DNA of 64,000 nt from UBA10438 sp044238605 (GTDB lineage Bacteria; Bacteroidota; Ignavibacteria; Kapaibacteriales; Kapaibacteriaceae), in the NCBI GenBank assembly GCA_044238605.1, contig JBIICY010000001.1, positions 310,001 through 374,000 on the forward strand, written 5' to 3'. The position numbers were made by a program, and so were the translations under genes. Every line of letters begins with the position of its first letter. Positions within the stretch are counted from its first letter, which is position 1. The notes beneath the pieces were generated by a model. That model saw only the letters and a program-made list of their open reading frames with translations, ran no database searches and was not told the DNA's origin. Of this stretch, positions 9,806 to 20,100 are shown in pieces.

Positions 9806-11451
9806 GAAAACGTTGAACGAAAGCTTAGAATACGTTGAAATGCCGGAATTCTTGCACCGACAAGGAGAAAAACAACTAGCGCCATGCTTGTAACAGGCAC
9901 GACGTTGCCGTAGCGGACAAATGGGGTGAGCACGCTATTGGGTACAACGTTGACAAAACCGACAGCAGATTGCTCTACTGGCACTTCGGCAACCGATGCC
10001 CCCGAAGGAGAGATCAACCCACTTACACCAGAATTTGCACAGCGCAGTACCGGTTTACGTGTTTCGATTGCTCTCATACGCGCGATGTTGTAGTGCTGTC
10101 TGGGTCCTGTGGTGCCGTTGTACCAAGCATCATTGGTGATAACGCACAGCGCATTGGCGCCATTGAGAACAAAGTCTCTCGACACCTCGGGATAGATAGA
10201 CTCGATGCAGATAATGGAGCCAATTGATAGCAGCGTGTCAGCATTGCGCACAACATGCAATGGTAATCTGTTTAGCCCCTTGCCCCAAGATGAGATGCCT
10301 ACGCCCCATTCAATCCAGCTCATGGCGAATGTAAGCTGATCAGCAAAAGGCAATCGCTCCGCAAATGGCGTCAACATCGACTTGCGATGAACCTGAACTT
10401 CTGACAACGATGGATTAACCACATACGCTGCGTTAAAGACATCGTACTTAAGGTTTGGATCTGCGCTGGAAGTTCGTGCCGAAGCGGGCGCAAACTTCTT
10501 GTAGATCAGACGATCGGCAACACCTGTGAGCAGCGACGTACGTGTATTGTCAACCCATGATCGCAATCCAGACCATTCCAAATCATAGCGCGGATCGCGG
10601 ATAATATACGGCAATGCTGTTTCACTCCAGACAACAAGATCAGGAGTTCCATGTTGTGCAATTGCGCTGTCCGTTAGCGACAAATGAATCGCGAGTTGCG
10701 TGCGAGAATCCGTCCACTTGTCCCAAGGATTCTCGTTGGGTTGAACTAGCAACACCGTTCGGGCATCTGTTTGCGTTACAGATACAGTCTGCACCTCGGC
10801 ACTCTCGCGATGCTGGCTTCCAACAACTGCCCACAACACAAGGAACACAACATCCACTAGGTACAGTAAACGGCGTCTTTTTTGTGCACCCTCAAATGAG
10901 AAATGTGCGGTTGCTGCGCCGAGGCTGTTGGAGATGGCCAGCAGGAATGAAAGGCCATAAACACCAACTACGTCGGCCACTTGGGCAAATGGAAGATTGA
11001 CCAGTGCGTATCCACTTGTAATCCAAGGGTAGGAGAAGTCTGTTTGTCCGTGAAGCCATTCGAATGCTGCAAGCACAAAAGGGAAACTTGCAAGCATCCA
11101 CTTCGTACCTAGGCGCTTACGAATTGATGCCAATGCAATAAACGGAGGCAGCAACAGCAATGGATGTACCACTAAGAGCGCAATGCCGGTTACAAACAGA
11201 TATGGGTCTGTCTGTTCTTGCCAGCTTGCGATCCACCAGTTTGTTATACCATGATACAGCACAAGGCTGATGTATGCATACCATGTTCTGCGCCTCCAAC
11301 CTATTTCTGGGCTCTCTTCCGCGAACAATCGCAGAAGTGGCAAGTAGGCCACCAACATCAATACGCCGCTTCCCCATTCGGTAAACGAATAGGCAATTCC
11401 TAGCAGTAATCCACTGGTGATAGACAGCTTTATGGGACGGGATAATGTCAT
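9802..11451 (-). CDS. lnt: Apolipoprotein N-acyltransferase
   Basis: Lnt adds the third acyl chain to the N-terminal cysteine of lipoproteins in the inner membrane, preparing them for Lol transport. About 549 residues. The N-terminal half has several transmembrane helices and the C-terminal half is a nitrilase-type domain. The catalytic triad is recognisable: Glu in VVWSETALPYI, Lys in VHRKSMLTPFAERLPF and Cys in IGSIICIESIYPE. An upstream in-frame ATG at 11493 would run through the terminator hairpin of the preceding gene, so I start at 11451 (MTLSRPIKLSI). It leads an operon with two M16 proteins and a membrane protein. Confidence 0.93.
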   Translation of the reverse strand: MTLSRPIKLSITSGLLLGIAYSFTEWGSGVLMLVAYLPLLRLFAEESPEIGWRRRTWYAYISLVLYHGITNWWIASWQEQTDPYLFVTGIALLVVHPLLLLPPFIALASIRKRLGTKWMLASFPFVLAAFEWLHGQTDFSYPWITSGYALVNLPFAQVADVVGVYGLSFLLAISNSLGAATAHFSFEGAQKRRRLLYLVDVVFLVLWAVVGSQHRESAEVQTVSVTQTDARTVLLVQPNENPWDKWTDSRTQLAIHLSLTDSAIAQHGTPDLVVWSETALPYIIRDPRYDLEWSGLRSWVDNTRTSLLTGVADRLIYKKFAPASARTSSADPNLKYDVFNAAYVVNPSLSEVQVHRKSMLTPFAERLPFADQLTFAMSWIEWGVGISSWGKGLNRLPLHVVRNADTLLSIGSIICIESIYPEVSRDFVLNGANALCVITNDAWYNGTTGPRQHYNIARMRAIETRKPVLRCANSGVSGLISPSGASVAEVPVEQSAVGFVNVVPNSVLTPFVRYGNVVPVTSMALVVFLLVGARIPAFQRILSFRSTFS

Positions 11452-11460
11452 GCGTGGGTG

Positions 11461-11468
11461 CAAAACTA
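11461..11468 (-). promoter_or_regulatory. Putative -7 promoter element for the lnt operon
   Basis: TAGTTTTG on the minus strand fits the Bacteroidetes -7 consensus TAnnTTTG and lies nine bases before the lnt ATG. It coincides with the T-rich tail of the terminator at 11471-11503. No clear -33 TTTG is visible. A transcript from here would have a leader of only a few bases and no Shine-Dalgarno site. Confidence 0.5.
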
Positions 11469-11470
11469 CA

Positions 11471-11503
11471 AACGGCTCCCGCGCCAGAGGCACGGGAGCC
11501 GTT
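11471..11503 (-). terminator. Intrinsic terminator of the 1832-residue T9SS protein gene
   Basis: Perfect 11-bp inverted repeat (arms AACGGCTCCCG and CGGGAGCCGTT) with an 11-base loop, followed on the minus strand by a T-rich run (TTGTAGTTTTG). It begins 25 bases after the stop codon at 11528. Confidence 0.8.
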
Positions 11504-11527
11504 GTGATTTACGAGAATCTTGAACGA

Positions 11528-14500
11528 TTACTTTGCAACAGTAACCGTCTTTGATGTGACCATGCCGTTGCTGCGCAGGATCAGTGTGTACGAACCTGAT
11601 GCCAACTGTGTGGCATTGAGCTGTACAGTGTGTGTACCTGCTGCAAACGCTGCATTAGCAACTGTTGCTACTTCTTCACCAGCAGTGTTAACGAGCACCA
11701 GCTGAACATCGCCAGACTGTGCAAGTGTGAACGATACTGATCCGTTAGCTACAACTGGATTTGGAGTAACATCTGCAAGAGAGAGACCATTGTTCTCGCC
11801 TTCGATTGTTACCTGTACTTCTTGTGAAGATGAACGTGAACCGTCCTTATCTACAGCCGTGAGACGGTAGACATATGTACCAGCTGCAAGGTTATCATCA
11901 GTCATCGCGTATTCGCGACGTGCTGTTGTTGTGCCAGCTGCTGCTACTGAACGAATCTTCTGGAATGATGCAGCATCTGCAATATCGCCAGCCTTTGCTG
12001 ATGTAAGCGATGCGCGCTCTACATCAAAGCGGTCGAGATTCTTTTCAGATGCTGTTGCCCAGAATACGTCCACATTCTTCGAACGTGCCTTCGCATTGAA
12101 GTCTACGAGCTGTACTGGTACAAGACCACCACCATTTGTTTCGAAGAAGTCGAAGATACCGCGTACTACACGCTCAATACCTGTGCGAACTCCAGCGCGA
12201 CCGAAGTGACGCCAATCTGTACCGAGGTACACAGTGTTGATTGTAAGACCAGCTGTTGCTGTACCCATGATCGAGTCTGTTGTAGAACGATCAGCACGAC
12301 GATAGCTGTATGCAACATTGGTTACACCAGATGTTCCCTGATCATTAAAGATTGTAACCAGAGCTGGAGTTGGATCAACATCGCCTGCAAATCCGGTACG
12401 TACGATCAGCTCGCTATTGCCACGTGCAAGCGTACGACCATCAACATTGCGACCACTGTAATTTGGCGAGAACGGAGTTCCTGGAGCTCTGAATGTTGAG
12501 CGCAGAACACGCTGAACAAAGTTCAGGTCAGTTACGATAGATGCGCCATTGTGTTGCGAAGGAAGACCAGAGCCAGTGATTGCAAGGTTCTTCTTACGTC
12601 CAGGTTGACCTGCAGCAACATAGTTGCGGATATCATCACGCTCTGTACGTGTCAATGGGTTTAGGTCATGTGCCCAGAACATTGTTTGATATGCTGTGTA
12701 GTCAACCGAGCGTGTTGCCCATGCTGCTCTGTCGAACACATCAAAGTCATAACGTTCCATCGAAGGATCGTTGATGTATCCAAGGTCACTGAGTGCCTTC
12801 TGCAAGCTGTCTGCATTCAGACGGCTCGCAATGTCGTTTGATGTTGGTGTGCCTGTAAGGATGTTCAATCCAACATTGTCACCTGAAACGATCATACGAC
12901 GTGTTGACTTGATTACATAGAAGCGAACAACCTTAGAGAACACGTTGTTAGGATTGAACTCATCAGATGCTGTAGAAACCTCGATGCGGTAACGTGGTGT
13001 AACGTTGTAGCTCATCGCATTAAACTGCGCTGGTACGTTGTAACCCATCATACCATAGTATGGCTGCGGAGACCAACCAGGGATACCGAATTGGATGTCC
13101 TTTGACTGACCAGAAGCAAGTGCTGTACCTACAACCCTATCGATTTCTGGGAAGCTGTTGAATGTTGGAACAGGGCTGCCAGCGTTGTTCGAAGCAATTG
13201 TTTCAACATAGATACGGACGCGAATCTGTGAGTTTGTTGTTGCAAGTGCACCATTGTTACGAACACGAGTTCTAACATCGACTGGTGCCTTTGTCATGAT
13301 ATACTCAGCATCGCTCGTTGCACCTGCAGCATCACGGTAGGCTGCTGGGCTGAGAATGTCGATAACTTCAAGATCGCTAACAAACAGACGGCCGTTGAAT
13401 TCATCAGCACCAATGTCGTATCCAAGGCCTGCTTCTCCACGGAGGTTACCTTCGATATCGCGACGTGTGCCAGAAAGACGCTCACCGTTATTGTTCAGGA
13501 TTGAACCGATAGGCGCGCGTGGTGTTACGTTTACGCGAAGACGCTGATTTGGAGCAACTCCTTGGAACTCATGTTCAGCAACAAAGTTGCCTACAGGCGA
13601 GTTGATGTCCTGAGCTGTCCAGTTACGCCATTGGTCGATTGTAGCAAACTCGCCTTGGCTACCAGCAGAAACAAGCTCACTGACGTGAGAGATCTCAATC
13701 ACGCGAGCAATGCCTGATGTAGGAGTCCAGAACGCATTCTTATTTGATACAAGTGCCTTAGGAGCATTGGTTGGCAAATACCATGTGTTAACACGTCCGT
13801 TACGGAAGATCGTACCTTCATAAAGAAGAGCGGACTGCGTAAGCGTTGCTGCATTTGCTGGAGCTGTAAGTGCAATCGCATTGTTCATTACAACTGGACC
13901 ATCTGCGTTCTGAACGCCGATACCTACGATCGCACCTGAACCTGTGATATTGTCGTTACCAATAACTACTGTGTTGTTGACAACAGAGTCAGCCATTGAG
14001 AAGTATGCTGGTAGACGCGGTGTTACAAGCGCTGTAACAGGATCCGTTGATGTTGCACGGGCTGTGTATGAGTGGATACCAGCAACATTGCCACCTGCAG
14101 CTGAGCGTGACAAGCCCCAGATTGCGTTGCTTGTGATATATGTGTGCTCGGCTTTGTTCGGGAACGAAATAAACGTTGCTTGTGTGCGCGGTCCAAATCC
14201 CTTGTTTACACCACTTAGTGGCTGGAATTCGTTACGTGCTTGCTGAACATTGATACCACGAGCCCATGCACTTGCACGTACACCGCTGATTTCGTTACGT
14301 GAGATCAGCAAGTTCATGTTATTGTAGCGACCTTCACCACCAGCAATGATACCAGCAACATCACGTGCAGTTGCACTAACTGCTGTACCAACGTTGTAGA
14401 TACGGTTGCCTTCTACCTTGACTCCGTCTTCGTAGCCGAGGAAGATACCTGCACGGCGTACATTGAAGATCAGGTTGTTGCTGATTTCCGTACCTGCATT

Positions 14501-17026
14501 GTAGTATGGACGGAAGTCATTCACGCCTGCTTTGATGAGTGGGCCGATACCGATTGAAACGATACCGTAACCAAAACCACTGATCTCATTGCCGATAAAC
14601 TTGTTGTTCGTGTTGATGAGTGTATCAAGGTTACCAAAGTTATCAGGGTTAATTGTGTCGCGCTGTGTGATACCAGCCGTAAAGCTGATCGTTGTATTAC
14701 GTGTATTCTGTTCAAAACGGAACTGATTTGATCCTGGGTTGAACTGAACTTGCGGCAGAGAGTCGGCATACGTTGGTGTTACGCCATCTGCATTACCAAT
14801 GATACAGTTGCGAACACTGATGTTTGACGAACCTGATGAAAGATAGAATACCGAAACCATCGGTGAAGGGAAACCAGGGATAGCATTCTTGCGGATCGTG
14901 AAGCGCAATGATTTCTGCGATCCACCATCAAAGGTGATGTATCCGTCTGAGTTTGCGTTCTGAGCATTTGCGAAGTAGTTCTGACGCTGGATCGCAAATG
15001 CGTTTGTTGGGTTGATGTTCTGTCCAAACAATACACCGATACCTGATTCTGACTGCAGGTTGATCGTAACGCCACCCTTGGCAATTGAACGTTCTACTGA
15101 AGGTCGGAACGTAACTGTGTTTGTCGAGCTTACACCGATAACGCGGCTTGAAAGATCGATTGCAGGCGTGTTGAGTCCTGTTGCAACGCGTGTGTACGAC
15201 TCATCAGTGAATTCGAACTGTACTGCACAGCTTACACCAAAGAAGTACATCGCATTGATCGCTGAGTCGATCGTTGGGAAGTTACGTGGGCCTGGCTTCG
15301 AAGTACCAATCGTGTAAACGCCACAAAGATTTGGCTCTACCGTACGATTGATGCAGAGTTCGTTGTTGGATGTAACCGGGTCACCAGGATACTCAACGCG
15401 GTAGCAGAAACGATATTCGCCGCCAACTGTTGGTGTGAAAGCTGGGAACGCGAAGATTGTCTTGTTGAACTGGCCTGCAGCGATATCAGGAACAACACCT
15501 GTTTGGTTGTACACCGTAACGTTGTCTGCAAGACGCGTGATGATCAAGCGAACAGGAACGTTTGAAAGGTCCTGGATGCCGTTGTTTTCAAACACTGCCT
15601 CTGGACGAAGCGAGCGGTTTGTAATCAGGCGTCCTGTCAATCCTTGGTTGCCTGGAGGTGGAACCAACACGCTGTTTACACCTGGCTCTTCGTTGTAACC
15701 AACTTCGAAAATGAGATCTGGTGCAGCAGGACGTGGCAGGCAGTCGTTGAACGTGTTTTCGTCTGGGAATGGATCAACCAATTCAGCGCAGATCGTTGCC
15801 TTGTACAAGCCAACTGCGTGTCCGCCTGAATTTGGATAGAAGTTTTCAAATGCCTGTGTGATACGTGCAGCCGGAGCGAGAGCTTCATTGATTGATACCG
15901 TATCGCGCCAGACCACTGAACCCGAAGGTCCGATAAGAGTTGCTACACCATTGAATGCCTTCACCGTATCCAAACCTGAGTTCTGGAAGATCGCTTCAAC
16001 AGGGATAGGTGTCGTGTTTGGATACTTAAACTTACGAGGTGCTTCGTTTGGCTGTGGCGAACGGATCAGACGCGTCGAAATATCGCGGTTTACAGCGATA
16101 GTGAATGAGCGCGACCACTCATCAGCACAAGAGGATCCTGTTGGTACAGTACGCACAAGAACGATGTACTCACCACCGATAGCAGGGAGTGTATTCAATG
16201 CTGCACCAGGTGCGGCGAGCAAGCCTGTAGCAAACGACGGGCTAGCAACGAATACTTGTGGGAACGTTCCTGATGTCGGGCCAGTTGCAGTCCAGTCAGC
16301 GCTGTACACAACAGCCATTGATGGAAGCGGTCCCATGATGCGGTACTGGAGGCTGAATGACTGGCTCGGTGAGCCAGCTTGGATCGATACACTCGGGCGT
16401 GGGCGGTTTGCTGAAGAACCATCGTAGAGGTTGCCGCGAGGAAGGATCGCTGAGCTATCTGGAGTATCGTTAGGAAACGAGCCCACAAAGCTACCGATGA
16501 TATCAAGATCGTAGTCTTCGCACTCACCCTGCGAGAACTGCGGGAACGTACATGGGTCATTGATACACGCCGTACCAATGTTTGTCTGAGCCATCAAGCG
16601 CAAGCGCGTGCGACCAGAGCGAGTAGTGCAGCCAAGCGTTACAGTTCCTGTAACGGAACCGCTACCAAAGGCCGACTGAGCACACCATACGCGCTCTTCA
16701 GGCTGGAAGATACCATCCTGGTCAAGGTCGATCCAGATCGTGTACGACATCTGAGCGAACTGGTCACCCGTTACACGAATAGTGATCGGTGTGTTTCTGA
16801 ACGCCGTGATCGGAGTACCCGTGAAATACGAATATCCGGTTTGGTTGTTCTGGTCCGCAATTGGTGAGTTGCGGCTGAACGCTCCAAACTGAAAGAACGA
16901 AATACCCGTACCCCAGAAACCTGGCGTAAGTGTTGCCCTGCAATACTGTGCTACTGCATCTTGTGATGCAGCCAGTAATGCAACGGCTATCAATGCCCTG
17001 AGGGCAAAAGTGTAGAACCTATGCAT
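11528..17026 (-). CDS. Giant T9SS-sorted surface protein: GEVED domain plus parallel beta-helix
   Basis: 1832 residues. A signal peptide (about 1-26, ending DAVAQ) is followed by a GEVED-type beta-sandwich (about 70-180; WIDLDQDGIFQPEE, SQGECEDYDLDI). Beta-sandwich regions with CARDB-like spacing come next. A right-handed parallel beta-helix region lies roughly at 590-1150 (repeated N-rich turns such as NNLIFNVRRAGIFLGYEDG and RNEISGVRASAWARGI). A domain near 1450-1640 contains WAHDLNPLTRTERDDIRNYV. The C-terminal 75 residues (VTPNPVVANGSVSFTL to SKTVTVAK) form a type-A T9SS sorting signal. GGGA precedes the ATG. The role is probably adhesive or structural; no enzyme motif was recognised. Confidence 0.9.
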   Translation of the reverse strand: MHRFYTFALRALIAVALLAASQDAVAQYCRATLTPGFWGTGISFFQFGAFSRNSPIADQNNQTGYSYFTGTPITAFRNTPITIRVTGDQFAQMSYTIWIDLDQDGIFQPEERVWCAQSAFGSGSVTGTVTLGCTTRSGRTRLRLMAQTNIGTACINDPCTFPQFSQGECEDYDLDIIGSFVGSFPNDTPDSSAILPRGNLYDGSSANRPRPSVSIQAGSPSQSFSLQYRIMGPLPSMAVVYSADWTATGPTSGTFPQVFVASPSFATGLLAAPGAALNTLPAIGGEYIVLVRTVPTGSSCADEWSRSFTIAVNRDISTRLIRSPQPNEAPRKFKYPNTTPIPVEAIFQNSGLDTVKAFNGVATLIGPSGSVVWRDTVSINEALAPAARITQAFENFYPNSGGHAVGLYKATICAELVDPFPDENTFNDCLPRPAAPDLIFEVGYNEEPGVNSVLVPPPGNQGLTGRLITNRSLRPEAVFENNGIQDLSNVPVRLIITRLADNVTVYNQTGVVPDIAAGQFNKTIFAFPAFTPTVGGEYRFCYRVEYPGDPVTSNNELCINRTVEPNLCGVYTIGTSKPGPRNFPTIDSAINAMYFFGVSCAVQFEFTDESYTRVATGLNTPAIDLSSRVIGVSSTNTVTFRPSVERSIAKGGVTINLQSESGIGVLFGQNINPTNAFAIQRQNYFANAQNANSDGYITFDGGSQKSLRFTIRKNAIPGFPSPMVSVFYLSSGSSNISVRNCIIGNADGVTPTYADSLPQVQFNPGSNQFRFEQNTRNTTISFTAGITQRDTINPDNFGNLDTLINTNNKFIGNEISGFGYGIVSIGIGPLIKAGVNDFRPYYNAGTEISNNLIFNVRRAGIFLGYEDGVKVEGNRIYNVGTAVSATARDVAGIIAGGEGRYNNMNLLISRNEISGVRASAWARGINVQQARNEFQPLSGVNKGFGPRTQATFISFPNKAEHTYITSNAIWGLSRSAAGGNVAGIHSYTARATSTDPVTALVTPRLPAYFSMADSVVNNTVVIGNDNITGSGAIVGIGVQNADGPVVMNNAIALTAPANAATLTQSALLYEGTIFRNGRVNTWYLPTNAPKALVSNKNAFWTPTSGIARVIEISHVSELVSAGSQGEFATIDQWRNWTAQDINSPVGNFVAEHEFQGVAPNQRLRVNVTPRAPIGSILNNNGERLSGTRRDIEGNLRGEAGLGYDIGADEFNGRLFVSDLEVIDILSPAAYRDAAGATSDAEYIMTKAPVDVRTRVRNNGALATTNSQIRVRIYVETIASNNAGSPVPTFNSFPEIDRVVGTALASGQSKDIQFGIPGWSPQPYYGMMGYNVPAQFNAMSYNVTPRYRIEVSTASDEFNPNNVFSKVVRFYVIKSTRRMIVSGDNVGLNILTGTPTSNDIASRLNADSLQKALSDLGYINDPSMERYDFDVFDRAAWATRSVDYTAYQTMFWAHDLNPLTRTERDDIRNYVAAGQPGRKKNLAITGSGLPSQHNGASIVTDLNFVQRVLRSTFRAPGTPFSPNYSGRNVDGRTLARGNSELIVRTGFAGDVDPTPALVTIFNDQGTSGVTNVAYSYRRADRSTTDSIMGTATAGLTINTVYLGTDWRHFGRAGVRTGIERVVRGIFDFFETNGGGLVPVQLVDFNAKARSKNVDVFWATASEKNLDRFDVERASLTSAKAGDIADAASFQKIRSVAAAGTTTARREYAMTDDNLAAGTYVYRLTAVDKDGSRSSSQEVQVTIEGENNGLSLADVTPNPVVANGSVSFTLAQSGDVQLVLVNTAGEEVATVANAAFAAGTHTVQLNATQLASGSYTLILRSNGMVTSKTVTVAK

Positions 17027-17170
17027 GTGATTCCCACAAATGGTTGTACGTAAATGTTTTTACTGTTTCTTCACGTTGTTAGAAGTCGACACTCCGACTA
17101 CGGACCGTAAAATAGTCAGGCATGGGCATTCCGCAAGCGAAAAAAGTCCGAAAAGTTACAATGTCATATC

Positions 17171-20100
17171 CTAGCGCTTGGATCGTGCCTTACCACGCGC
17201 TGATGGAGAACTTGCGTTTTTGACACTTGCGGTCTTTGGTACGACAATATTGCAGCTGGTCTGGCTTCTGTAGGAACTGCCGCAATAGACCTCTACTTTA
17301 CGTCTGGCATTGCGCATTTCTACGTAAGTATATCTGGTTTTCGATGGATCTACTGCGACGGTCTTTACAAGTTCTGCTGTATGCTGATTTGGAACGTAAG
17401 TCATTGCTAAACTTTGGTTTATTGCAGTAACAAGCGCATACGGCGTAGTGGTATTGCCTGGATTTTTGATCGACACGAGACCACGGGCATCGTGCTGTGT
17501 AACGTAACCCGACTGTGGCAGGAGAAGGGGTGTAAATGTTCCGTCTCCCTTGCCGAGCATTACCAGCCCCTTACCGGCATCGTAGCGGACAACATCGTCC
17601 TCGGCACCGTACATATTTCCGCAGATAACCACGTCGAGGAACTGGTCTTCGTTGAGGTCCAGGGCCTCAATTCCCATTATTGGGGATATCTGTGCGATCT
17701 CTGGAAGGGGCTTTACTGCAAAAGAGCCTCCGTTGTTCATCAACACCACAGATTCCATCATGATGGCGCTGCGCTTGTAGCAGGTGTCGATGTATTCTGG
17801 TTCGATGATTTCGGTGATCGATGCAAAGGCAAAATCTCTGAAGTCGTTGAACTTCCGGTTCAGCGTGGGCATCTGTGTAAACACACGGTGCCTGTCCCGC
17901 ATGAGCTGACGCTTTCCAGAATCCGTGATATAGGTCACGAGCGGATCTATCGATCCATTATCGTCGAAATCGGCCGCATAGATGATGATCGGCTTCTCAC
18001 GAGATGCCTTGTACCGATGATTGAGTCCTTGATTTCCGAGGATATAATCGATGTCTCCATCGTTATCGAGGTCGGCCCCTGCAACGCTGTACCACCAACT
18101 GATCGTAGAGTCTAAGCCCATCGAGGTTGTGCGGTTTACAAACCCTGAGCCGGTGTTTCCAAAAACTGTAATGGGCATCCATTCACCCACGACAATTAGG
18201 TCGTGTTTGTCATCGTTGTCTACATCCGTCCACAATGCCGAACGAACTAGACCAACGTTACGCAGTCCTGGAGCGAGTGCATCTGTGCGGTCTTCAAAAT
18301 TCCCTTTACCGTCATTCACCAGCAGATAGCTCTTGTCACAGAACGGATACTGATTTGTTATAACGCCACCGCCTACGAAGAGGTCAATGTCCCCATCGTT
18401 ATCGAAGTCCGCAGCGTTCAGTGTAGTAGCATTAGTCTGAACATTGGGGACGCCGGCAATCTGCTTTGTGTAATTGCCTTTGCCGTCGTTGCGATAGATG
18501 ATCATTCGACGTTCTACATCCAATTCGTTGAACTCAACGCCACCGCATGCGATCACGAGGTCGCGATCCTTGTCGTTGTCAATATCGATCAGCAACATTG
18601 CCTGAATCTCGTGCGTACTATCGGCTTTGTCGAGTCCAATTTCCTTTGTGGCAAACGTTCCTGATTTCGTCTGCACGAATGCCTTTGGCTGGTACCCACG
18701 TGCGCTTCCAAACAAGACGTCGTCTAAACCATCACCATTGACGTCTGCAACGGCAACGGCAGGACCTCCCCATGATGCGCGCACCGGCATGAGGCGGAAA
18801 CGCTTAAAATCATCGAAGTAATTTTCCTTGTGATGATAGACGATACCCATTGTTGATGTGGCATCAACAAATGTTGTTGTATCAGGAAGTGGCACAGAAA
18901 ACCATGAGCGGCCCGTGGGTGTGGCATTGGCCTGATCAAGCTCTAGTGTGGTGTTAACTGCCTGTCCGGTTAGTACTTGCGATCTGCTATCCGGCCATTC
19001 AACGATTACTGAGTCAATAGTCTGTGCTGAACCTAAACCAATAACCATGCGGCGATCAACCTGCGACTGATAACCACGAACAACATAGTTCTCGCGGTAT
19101 TGGGAGACGTCGCCAGTAACAACTCTAACCTTAGCACCTAAGCCGGACGTGTTAGCTCCCGCCCCCTTAAAGCGCATCGCTATGTAGTTGCCACGACCTT
19201 GTTCAATGGCGTTGTTCTTGTAGACAAACATCAGTGTGTCATAGTTGGGAACAACCAGCTCACAGTCACCATCGCCATCAAGGTCGCCCCATGCTGCGCC
19301 GAACGTTGCACTGGTATCGTTTACACCCCAGTCTTTTGCAACATTTGTAAACTTGAGATCATCGGTTTGCCTGAAAAGAAAGTTCGGCTCCCGCAATGCT
19401 TGCATGTCATTCGGCCGAGCTGATCTAGCGGTAAGATTATAGACGTAGTCTTGGTCTGAGAGATCTGATACGTAGCCATTTCCGATAAACACATCTGTGC
19501 GGCCATCCAGATCAAAGTCGTGCATCAAGCATGCCCAACTCCAGTCAGTTGCAGCCATTCCGGTCATGTACCCAATCTCAGAGAACTGGTTGTATCCACG
19601 GTTCAGCTGAACCATGTTCCGTGAAACTTGGTTCGAATCGTACGTTGGGTTGTAAATAGACATATCACCGGTGGCGTTCGTATTGATGATACGACGCACG
19701 TGACTCTCAGGTAACATGTCTGTTGTGATGATATCGGGCAGTCCATCGCGGTTAAGGTCTGCTACATCGCTCCCCATGCTGAATACTGATGCACGACGAG
19801 TCATACGCATCATGCTTTCAGCGAAGGTTCCATCTGCGTTATTGAGATATATCAGGTCTGTGGAGTTAAAGTCGTTCGCAACGTAGATATCAGGCCAGCC
19901 ATCAAGATTGATATCGGCTACAGTTGCGCTAAGCCCCATTCCCTTATCACGAATCCATGCCTGATTCGATGCATCTTCAAACGTACCGTTTCCAAGGTTT
20001 CGATACAGTTTGTCCGTGTTACCACCGTGCCTATTCTCTAAACTCGATAACATCCGAAACGTTCTATCACGTTTTTCGTTGGTTGTGTCATCAACAGCTT

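Noticed and set aside
11528..17026. Possible RTX-type toxin or protease in the giant protein
   Set aside because: No GGxGxDxUx nonapeptide repeats or catalytic motifs; the repeats are parallel beta-helix and the tail is a T9SS sorting domain.
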